64,000 bases of DNA, taken from NCBI RefSeq assembly GCF_000013725.1, contig NC_007955.1, positions 899,579 to 963,578 of the forward strand. The letters are read 5' to 3'. Source of the stretch: Methanococcoides burtonii DSM 6242 (GTDB lineage Archaea > Halobacteriota > Methanosarcinia > Methanosarcinales > Methanosarcinaceae). Shown here piece after piece: positions 57,808-64,000 of the stretch. The notes beneath the pieces are model-generated. The model saw only the letters and a list, made by a program, of their open reading frames with translations, was not told where the DNA came from and made no database searches. The translations under genes were made by a program, and so were the position numbers. Numbering within the stretch: position 1 is the first letter of the stretch; each line of letters opens with the position of its first letter.

Positions 57808-58758
57808 TCCCAAGTTTGACAGTCAAAATTAATATAAGTGATCTTAGTTTATTTGAATCGTGACAAAACAAACAAAACTAAGAACATACGAAATAGTGCC
57901 TAACACCAATATATCCTTTCCGATTGGAACTATCCTGACCGTTGAAAAACTCTATGATGCCCTTGATTTTCTTACTGTCTTTGGTAAACACAAAAAGCAT
58001 GGCATTGACATCAATAGATTATTGAAAGCTCTTGTGAGCTATAAGCTCACAGATAATTTTAGCATCAAAAAAGCACATGAATGGATAAATAATGATGAGG
58101 TGCTTGAACTATTTGATCTTGATCAATTCAGTGAAAGAACTCTTTATCGAGTTCTTGAAACGATTAGTGCAAATCGAGATGAGATCATTTCAGATATCCA
58201 GGATAGCCTGTTCAAAAGGTATGATTTCGAACATACCAACATAAATATGGATTGGACCAGTGTTGTTCTTCATGGCGATAAAGCTCCACTTGGTAATCGT
58301 GTTAAATCAAAGATTTAACAGGAGTTGCAGATTTCTAATCTGCAACAATATGGTTATAGTCGTGATCATAGACCTGATAAGAAGCAAATAACCATAGGGA
58401 TCAGCGAACTCGCTGATTCCATTAATCTTCCAATTCACTGTAGAGAAAGGTAACCTGAATGATCAGACTCATTTTAAGAAGACATATCATCAGGTTAACA
58501 AGAGACTTCGGAAAGGTTCCCTTGTTGTATTTGACAAGGGTGCAAACAGCATAACAAATGTTGCATTCGTCAGGGCAGATGAAATGCAGTACATGACTGC
58601 AAAAAAACTCAATAAGAGCGATGATAAGATCATTGAAAATTTTGATGAATATTGTCCTGAGCTAATTGATCCAGAAAACGGAGTTTATGGGATTAAAAGA
58701 ACTAAACTGAGTAGTGTGAACTATTTTTATTTCTCAGAGAAGCTTCAAAAAGAACAAT
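57808..58758 (+). mobile_element. IS1634-like element, truncated on the right by an ISH3-like insertion
   Basis: The left end TCCCAAGTTTGACAGTC is at 57808-57824, followed after 35 bases by a decayed IS1634-type transposase gene that breaks off at 58758 where the ISH3-like end TTCAGTACTTC begins. No remainder of the transposase is found to the right of the ISH3-like copy. Confidence 0.6.
57860..58758 (+). pseudogene. IS1634-family transposase remnant
   Basis: The first 152 codons are intact (LRTYEIVPNTNISFPIGTIL; INMDWTSVVLHGDKAPLG with the first catalytic Asp). After a TAA at 58316, LQQYGYSRDHRPDKKQITIG and ISELADSINLPI follow in other frames, then THFKKTYHQVNKRLRKGSLV, VFDKGANSITN (second Asp) and a last open piece to EKLQKEQF. 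At least two frameshifts or small deletions separate the pieces, and the C-terminal part with the catalytic Glu is missing. The family call rests on the YGYSRDHRPDKKQ and VFDKGANS motifs. Confidence 0.8.
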
Positions 58759-59885
58759 TTCAGTACTTCACTAATATTCCCTCCACTAAATAAATCATAC
58801 AATCTCACCTATAACATTTCACTACTAACTTCACTTTCAACCTTTTTCTCACCCATTCCTCAACAAAGTGAACAAATAAATCAAATCTGAAAACATCTTC
58901 CTCTATTGTTTTCGGTCCCCTTTTCACCTTCATAAAATGCATTCTCTGGATTGATACCCATGCATTTTTCAACATAAATGATATCAACGCATAGAAATAT
59001 CGTAGCATTGGATTTCTTGAGGATGTTTTCGGTTTCACCACATTCCGCATTCGATATGATGATTCAATCGCAAATCGCTTCCTGTAGATCGTACTAATCT
59101 TTCCGGGTTCCCAATCAATTCCATAAACAACAAACCCTAGATTCTCACAACCATTCTTCCCTCTCCTTACGACAGGAGTGATATGTGGAATGTCATTCTC
59201 CTGCAAAAATGTAAAAACATCTCTGGAATAGAATTCTCTGTCCAAACAAAGAATATTTATTTTGAGATTGATTTTATCAACTTGATCTATGAAATATTTC
59301 AGATAATCTGTTTTTGTTTTGCCTTTTTCTACAGGTAACATGGAAATTGTAAATCTTGTGTATTTGTTTATGATGCAAAGAGAAATATAAGAGCAGAATG
59401 AGTTTGTTGATTTCTTAGCTTGTCCTCGAATCACATAGTTCTCATTGGTAGCATTCACTTCTCCATAGTATGGATCATTTGTATAATCGATGGCAAAATC
59501 ATACTTTTTATTTGAATCAAGGGTTTCGTGGGATGATTGTAAGAGTATTTTTGTATTGTGTTCAATAAGTTGATTCAACTCAATCTTTTGTAAATGGCAT
59601 CTCATTGATGTTTCACAAGGAGTCTTATGATATTGTTTACCAATCGAATGGATTGAAAGTTTATCGGTAGACATTCCGAGAATATTAATGAAGAGGTCTT
59701 TAGGAGTGAGTGATCCATTTATTGAAATAGGGATGTTGTCCAGAAGTGGTGGTAGAACAGTTTTGATACAGTGAGCAGGTGTTAATTCTAGTCGTGATAA
59801 CATGGAGGGGAAATTTAGAACCGCATATAAATGTGCCGCTTGACCTGGATTTAGTGGATTATGCCAAAATTAGAGAACTACTGAA
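58759..59885 (-). mobile_element. ISH3-like element, copy 2
   Basis: 1127 bp with the same ends as copy 1 (TTCAGTACTTCACTAATATT at 58759; complement of TTCAGTAGTTCTCTAATTTT ending 59885). It is 125 or so bases shorter, mainly from an internal deletion in the transposase gene. It sits in the IS1634-like transposase gene. Confidence 0.75.
58805..59803 (-). pseudogene. ISH3-like transposase with a 42-codon internal deletion (copy 2)
   Basis: 332 codons, open. Aligned with copy 1 it lacks about 42 residues between ITPVVR and GKNGCENLGF, in frame; the segment lost includes MGKRIKDLLDGNKKRYEKY and VELDIAIDVKYLKGKR. Short similar sequences (GGAAAAAGA / AGAGGGAAAAAT in copy 1) flank the deleted part, suggesting slippage or recombination between them. 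DDE residues are kept (FAIDYTNDPYYG, LCLDREFYSRDVF, KRFAIESSYR), but a gap of this size in the core probably inactivates the enzyme. It retains the GAA that is TAA in copy 1. Confidence 0.75.
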
Positions 59886-60019
59886 TTTGAAACGATTATG
59901 GAATCTATGGCACGCTGTTGGAATATAATTCCAATTCCAGTCTATCTATGTTGATTTTGATAGGTTTTCTACAGAGCCTAAAATTATACAACATTAAATT
60001 CTATTAAGATCTGGTTACC

Positions 60020-60357
60020 ATGAGATACATCGATATCATAAATCACAAGGTTTCGACTAGAAAAACATAGAATACCCTTTGGTTCGACTACCACAGCCAC
60101 ATGCATATCTAGTAGACGAAACCGCTCAAATTTTCAAAATCGACAACAACGGCAAACCTTTGTTTGTGATCTCCTTGGATGATTAATTAACCCCCACCCT
60201 AGAAGTTATACAACCTACATCATATATCGAATCAAGACTTCGATCCTTGGAAACCCAACTATCACTCTTGCAGAAATCGCAATCAATCAAGTCCACCACT
60301 CTCGCAGATCCAGCTAAATCCTCCATTGCGCAGGGCGATGTTAATCACTCTACCTAG
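60020..60357 (+). pseudogene. Decayed gene of unknown, probably foreign, origin
   Basis: From ATG 60020 the frame reads MRYIDIINHKVSTRK and, after a -1 shift at the A-run near 60061, NIEYPLVRLPQPHAYLVD, ETAQIFKIDNNGKPLFVISL, DD, a TAA (60184-60186), then in the same frame LTPTLEVIQPTSYIESRLRS, LETQLSLLQKSQSIKSTTLA and so on to TAG 60355-60357. The protein-like run with a helical stretch and C-ending codons unlike its neighbours suggests a dead gene acquired from elsewhere, perhaps a virus or plasmid. Family not recognised. Confidence 0.45.
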
Positions 60358-60536
60358 CACTTCGATGGCACCAAAAAACAACGAACGTTAAATCATAAAT
60401 CGTTGTCAGGAGAAGAAGAAAATAAACCTGTGAGCCCGAGGAGATAACACACCTAAATCATGTTTATTGAGTTCGAAACGAGATGATCCGCTACGCTCAA
60501 CACCTCACTGACAGCAAAACAGAAGTCTCAATTCGG

Positions 60537-60584
60537 AATCCAGGATCACAATCAAAGCATCGTGTAGGAGAATCATCCTGGATT
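60537..60584. repeat. 10-bp inverted repeat
   Basis: AATCCAGGAT (60537-60546) and ATCCTGGATT (60575-60584) are perfect complements with a 28-base spacer. AAAAATATTTTTTG follows, so it could act as a plus-strand terminator of a lost gene. Confidence 0.45.
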
Positions 60585-60916
60585 AAAAATATTTTTTGTA
60601 TAGTTGTAAAATTACTCACATAAGGTTAAAGAAAATTATTTATTTGAGATTAAACATTTCTATTTAAAGAAGTATCCATATAGAAACTGGCTACTTAATA
60701 AAGCTTTGTAGATAATAGAATTATATATGGTACTTGAATTTCATATTTTTAATTTGAATGTTGAGAATATGAATATAATAGATGTAAGATCGGTGCCCGT
60801 AAAGAGAGATTCACATAATGTAGATGTGAACAAATATTCCGATTATACTTCTGTAATTTCAAGTGACTTACATAAATATTATCAATACCAAAATTCAACT
60901 ATATGTGGGGAGTTTT

Positions 60917-62086
60917 ATGAAAATTGTCTTGAAAGCTATAATTTTGCTCAGTGTTATTTTAGTATTAACTACCATACCTCTGGCTAGTTCATCGAGTGTT
61001 AATGGCATTGTGGTCACCACTTTAGAAACAACACCTCAATTGGTAGAACCTGGAAATGATGTTACTGTTAAGATAAGAATTAGCAATGAAGGGGTTCAGA
61101 CAATAGACGACTTTGTAGTAAAATTAGATGCTAATTATCCATTTTATCTTAAAAGTGAATCTAATAACTTTAATCAAAAAAGGACATTAAGTGTTGGATC
61201 ATCAATCGATAATACTTATTATCTGATTGTCGATACTGATGCAAAATCAGGCATATATCAGCTTGAATTTGAGATTCATGTAGACGATGTGATCCTGAAA
61301 CCTTCTGATAATAATGTATACATCAAAGTAGTTGGAAAGCCAGACCTTACTCTGAAAACAAACATTAATTCCACTTTATCCCCTGGGGAAACATTTCCAC
61401 TACAAATAGAAGTACAAAATGTTGGAACTGGAATTGCAAAAAATATTAAAATAATTCCCAGATCTGATGATATCTTAATGTTAGGATCTAATCTTAAAGT
61501 AATCAAAAATGTAGAACCTAATGATAATTCAAGTATCGAGTGTAATTTTATTGTTAAGGATAGCCTTGATCCAGATTCATACAAGTTTCCCATCGATCTA
61601 GAATATCTTGACGAACAAGGAAATTATTATTCAGACAGTTATTATGTAGGAATAAACGTACTAAATAAAGCAGATATTGGAATTCAAAATATCAAGATAG
61701 AACCCAGCCAGATTACTCCTTTGGATGAGATTCACATTCAAGGGATGGTGGAGAATACTGGCAAAGGTGATGCAAAAAACGTAATCGTTGAATTGATATC
61801 AGAAGATGAAAATCATAAATCATTTATCGGACAGCTAAAATCAGATGATGATGCACCTTTCTATTTTGATCTGTCACCTGAATCTGCGGGGTCAAAAGAA
61901 TTCAATATAAATATAACTTATAATGATGATTTTGGACCTCATCGGATCGACAATACGATTGAAATAGAGGTAAATAGACCAAAGACAAACATTGCATTGA
62001 TCCTTGGATTTCTTGCATTGATAGCTGTATCTATAGTTTATTATTTTGGCTACATGAAAAAGAAGGAGCCGGAAAATGAACAATAA
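60917..62086 (+). CDS. Exported, membrane-anchored protein with CARDB-like repeats (COG1361-like)
   Basis: 389 residues from ATG 60917, preceded by GGGGAG (60906-60911); an ATG at 60863 would put 18 polar residues before the signal peptide. Signal: MKIVLKAIILLSVILVLTTI followed by PLASSSS. About three Ig-like units follow (VEPGNDVTVKIRISNEGVQT; LSPGETFPLQIEVQNVGTGI; QITPLDEIHIQGMVENTGKG), each of the bacterial/archaeal CARDB type, then one membrane helix (IALILGFLALIAVSIVYYFG) and a short charged tail. In archaea such proteins are often encoded with FtsX/LolD-type ABC genes, as here: its stop overlaps the permease start by 11 bases. Confidence 0.82.
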   Translation: MKIVLKAIILLSVILVLTTIPLASSSSVNGIVVTTLETTPQLVEPGNDVTVKIRISNEGVQTIDDFVVKLDANYPFYLKSESNNFNQKRTLSVGSSIDNTYYLIVDTDAKSGIYQLEFEIHVDDVILKPSDNNVYIKVVGKPDLTLKTNINSTLSPGETFPLQIEVQNVGTGIAKNIKIIPRSDDILMLGSNLKVIKNVEPNDNSSIECNFIVKDSLDPDSYKFPIDLEYLDEQGNYYSDSYYVGINVLNKADIGIQNIKIEPSQITPLDEIHIQGMVENTGKGDAKNVIVELISEDENHKSFIGQLKSDDDAPFYFDLSPESAGSKEFNINITYNDDFGPHRIDNTIEIEVNRPKTNIALILGFLALIAVSIVYYFGYMKKKEPENEQ

Positions 62087-63278
62087 TGACATCAAAGTGA
62101 TGGTATTTTTAGCATATAAAAATCTAGTTAAAAGTAAAACCACTTTCATGGTCATTGTTGCCGTTCTGGCAATGAGTTTTCTTTCAATTACATTTTTTGC
62201 ATCAATTATTGATGGATTAGGTTATGAATTTGAAGAAGGGATGATCAAAGGCCAAACGGGACACCTTATGATAGAGCCTCAAGAAGATCACCCATATATA
62301 AGTAATTCTGAAAATTTAATGAAAAATATAAGAAGGATCCCAGGGGTAGTTGGAGTCTCAAGAAGATTAGATGCCAGTGTTGTGGCAAGGCATAAAAGTG
62401 TAGAAATGGGCATTCCAATGCTGTTTATTGAACCTCAAAATGAAAGAAAGGTTTCTGCTTACTGGGATAGTATCATTTTAGGTGAATATATTTCTGAAAA
62501 AGACTCAGATGAGCTTCTTATAGGTGCAGATCTGGTAAAATCTTATGCACAAGAAGATGATACACAAAAAAGACTGGATGTAAATGTTGGGGATAAAATT
62601 ACTTTAAGTTTTAGCAATGGGGTTGTTAAAGAGTATAAAATAAAAGGCATATATAAAACAGGATCAAGATTTAGTGATGATAAATTAATTGTTAATTTCG
62701 ATGAATATCAATCAATATTTGGCTCATCTGAAAACATTGCATCCAATATATTGGTACGGCTGCCAGAGAGGGGAATGGAAGAACAATACAAAACCAAGAT
62801 AATTGATCTTGGTGTAACTGAACAAATAAATAATTGGCAGACGAAGATGGGAGCTGTAAATCAGTTTGTTGGAAGTCTTCAGATAACAAATAAAATTACT
62901 GGAACAATAGGACTTCTAACAGCTTTTGCAACAATATACATAATTATTTTCATAAATGTAACAAATAAAAGAAAACAGATCGGAATATTAAAAGCTGTAG
63001 GGATAAAAAAAGAGATAATTCTTGGATCATATGTTCTTCAATCATTAACTTATGGGGTCACCGGTGTCATAATTGGAAATCTCCTTATGCAAGTGCTATT
63101 GTCAATTCTGTCAATTCATCCCCTAAGCATGCCTATTGGGGATGTTGTACCCATTTTGACAAAAGATAGGATCATAACAACAACTTTCACACTCATATTA
63201 GCATCATTAGTTGCAGGTATTTTTCCTTCTAAGAAAGCAGCTGATGAAAATATACTGGATGCTATTTTTGGAGGATGA
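62076..63278 (+). CDS. ABC transporter permease, FtsX/MacB/LolC type
   Basis: 400 residues. One N-terminal helix (FMVIVAVLAMSFLSITFFASI), a large outside domain (about 55-265, MacB-periplasmic-core-like), then three C-terminal helices (IGLLTAFATIYIIIFINV, GVTGVIIGNLLMQVLLSI, IITTTFTLILASLVAGIF) around the conserved KRKQIGILKAVGIKKEIIL loop that couples to the ATPase. The overlap with both neighbours shows one operon. MacB-like systems transmit force across the membrane or expel lipoproteins and peptides rather than pump through a channel. Confidence 0.9.
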   Translation: MNNNDIKVMVFLAYKNLVKSKTTFMVIVAVLAMSFLSITFFASIIDGLGYEFEEGMIKGQTGHLMIEPQEDHPYISNSENLMKNIRRIPGVVGVSRRLDASVVARHKSVEMGIPMLFIEPQNERKVSAYWDSIILGEYISEKDSDELLIGADLVKSYAQEDDTQKRLDVNVGDKITLSFSNGVVKEYKIKGIYKTGSRFSDDKLIVNFDEYQSIFGSSENIASNILVRLPERGMEEQYKTKIIDLGVTEQINNWQTKMGAVNQFVGSLQITNKITGTIGLLTAFATIYIIIFINVTNKRKQIGILKAVGIKKEIILGSYVLQSLTYGVTGVIIGNLLMQVLLSILSIHPLSMPIGDVVPILTKDRIITTTFTLILASLVAGIFPSKKAADENILDAIFGG

Positions 63279-63280
63279 GC

Positions 63281-63970
63281 ATGAAAGGTGTTATAATAAA
63301 AACTGAAAATATTGAGAGGGTATACATTACAGGTCCAGTAAAAACATACGCTTTGAAAGATATCAGTGTGGAGATATATGAAGGTGAGTTTGTAGCCATT
63401 ATGGGGCCAAGTGGAAGTGGTAAAAGTACTTTATTGCATCAACTGGGTCTTTTAGACACGCCAACTAATGGAAAAATTACCATAGATGATAATGATATCA
63501 TAAATCTTTCTGATGCAAAGAAAACACAGTTTAGACTTGATAAATTAGGTTATGTTTTTCAATCATACAATCTAATTCCCGAACTTACAGCTCTTGAAAA
63601 TGTTTATATTACAGATATGGCTAGAGGTTTGGGAAAAGAAAAGTATGAAAAAAAAGCAAAAGATATCCTTGAAGCCGTAGGGTTAGGAAACAGGATAGAT
63701 CATTATCCTTCTGAACTTTCAGGAGGGCAACAGCAAAGGGTGTCCATAGCTAGGGCATTGGTAAATGAGCCAAAAATACTATTTGCAGATGAACCTACTG
63801 CTAATCTGGACACAGATTCTTCCAAAGAAGTAATAGATCTATTTAGGAAATTCAATAAAGAAATTGGTCAGACAATAGTTATGGTAACTCACGAAGAAGA
63901 AGAAGGCCTAAAAGCAGATCGGATCATTTGGGTAAAGGATGGCTTGTTAGATAAAGATAAAATAAAATAA
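63281..63970 (+). CDS. ABC transporter ATPase, LolD/MacB type
   Basis: 229 residues from ATG 63281, chosen because GGAGG (63268-63272) has proper spacing to it; ATG 63275, overlapping the permease stop, is too close. Walker A is MGPSGSGKSTLL, the Q-loop YVFQSYNLIPELTALENV, signature LSGGQQQRVSIARAL, Walker B ILFADEPTANLDTDSS and H-loop VTHEEEEG. It powers the permease encoded before it. It is complete in the window; later genes of the operon, if any, lie beyond the edge. Confidence 0.93.
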   Translation: MKGVIIKTENIERVYITGPVKTYALKDISVEIYEGEFVAIMGPSGSGKSTLLHQLGLLDTPTNGKITIDDNDIINLSDAKKTQFRLDKLGYVFQSYNLIPELTALENVYITDMARGLGKEKYEKKAKDILEAVGLGNRIDHYPSELSGGQQQRVSIARALVNEPKILFADEPTANLDTDSSKEVIDLFRKFNKEIGQTIVMVTHEEEEGLKADRIIWVKDGLLDKDKIK

Positions 63971-64000
63971 AGTATCAATAATGCTGGGTTTAGAGATTAT

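Larger units (their letters stand above)
57783..59978. repeat. 16-bp perfect inverted repeat enclosing nested IS remains
   Basis: GGCTCTGTAGAAAACC at 57783-57798 and its exact complement GGTTTTCTACAGAGCC at 59963-59978. The right arm, including the following TAAAA, nearly matches the right end of the IS5/IS1182-like element at 23418-23438. The original element's transposase is gone; an IS1634-like relic and an ISH3-like copy fill the inside. Confidence 0.65.
59979..60916. other. Gene-poor region with decayed coding sequence and promoter of the surface-protein operon
   Basis: About 940 bases. The first 650 are richer in C than the surroundings and hold the pseudogene at 60020-60357, a 47-codon frame at 60483-60626 and an inverted repeat (60537-60584). 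The last 250 bases are AT-rich; AATTATATATGG at 60719-60730 is a good TATA box for the gene at 60917. An 86-codon frame at 60727-60987 overlaps that gene's start and is not called. Confidence 0.45.

Noticed and set aside
57602-57871. 89-codon minus-strand frame
   Set aside because: Covers the hairpin and IS ends, has low-complexity lysine/asparagine ending and no SD.
58754-58758. Target-site duplication for ISH3-like copy 2
   Set aside because: Left flank ACAAT and right flank TTTGA do not match, and the IS1634-like gene does not resume on the right, so a neat duplication cannot be claimed.
60727-60987. 86-codon plus-strand frame
   Set aside because: It overlaps the start of the surface-protein gene in another frame, has no SD and starts right at the TATA box.

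Overview
The window is chromosomal DNA of a methanogenic archaeon of the Methanosarcinales, most like a methylotrophic Methanosarcinaceae member such as Methanococcoides or Methanolobus. The genus is an inference; the order is well supported. The evidence is a complete acetyl-CoA decarbonylase/synthase (CODH/ACS) operon in the Methanosarcina order (cdhA-cdhB-cdhC-cooC-like-cdhD-cdhE), an archaeal GHMP-type shikimate kinase, archaeal LonB, a KaiC-like ATPase, PEF-CTERM, PKD and PGF-pre-PGF surface proteins, archaeal TATA boxes and GGAGGTGATC-type ribosome binding sites. The DNA is AT-rich, and the accessory stretches more so.

Layout. 1-2.0 kb, minus strand: a NYN-domain protein cut by the window edge, an unrecognised small protein and an AN1-finger rhomboid protease. 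2.2-10.3 kb: the cdh operon, with a leader at its front and a hairpin terminator at its end. 10.4-17.5 kb: a membrane-anchored alpha/beta hydrolase, then, convergent, a 2065-residue exported CobN-like chelatase. 18.0-23.4 kb: an insertion-sequence island (IS66 element, ISH3-like element with a nonsense mutation, IS5/IS1182-like element missing its left end) with a pentapeptide-repeat protein and a small zinc-ribbon protein between. 23.6-29.1 kb: carA-carB-argG, which feed carbamoyl phosphate and citrulline into pyrimidine and arginine synthesis. 29.7-31.0 kb: an IS whose transposase reading frame is broken by one frameshift and one TAG. 31.3-32.9 kb: shikimate kinase, chorismate mutase and purE, behind a striking inverted-repeat operator. 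32.9-34.7 kb, minus: a response regulator with a methanogen-type output domain and a KaiC-like ATPase. 35.1-40.6 kb: lonB-tldD-tldE, then a receiver-PAS protein. 40.7-48.4 kb, minus: a 2552-residue subtilisin-like surface protein with ten near-identical internal repeats. 48.6-57.5 kb: P-type cation ATPase, PEF-CTERM surface protein, a possible MITE, a tiny lysine-rich protein, a membrane protein of unknown function, a LysE-type exporter, a two-subunit 2-oxoacid:ferredoxin oxidoreductase and a VOC protein. 57.7-60.6 kb: an IS graveyard (IS1634-like relic cut by a second ISH3-like copy, both inside a perfect 16-bp inverted repeat) and decayed coding sequence. 60.9-64.0 kb: a surface protein with an ABC permease and ATPase.

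How the genes fit together: the core is C1/acetyl-CoA carbon metabolism (cdh operon, 2-oxoacid oxidoreductase) and anabolism branching from it (carAB-argG; shikimate kinase, chorismate mutase, purE). Around it is a large investment in cell-surface proteins (exported CobN-like chelatase, giant subtilase, PEF-CTERM protein, ABC-linked surface protein), protein quality control (LonB with TldD/TldE) and signalling. No tRNA, rRNA or CRISPR array was seen. The points most worth a second look are the 13-bp inverted repeat around the shikimate-kinase promoter, the transposase frame interrupted only by a +1 shift and a TAG (a pyrrolysine codon in this group), the surface CobN paralogue downstream of the corrinoid-dependent cdh operon, the MITE-like sequence sharing an IS1634-type end, and the two ISH3-like copies disabled by different lesions.
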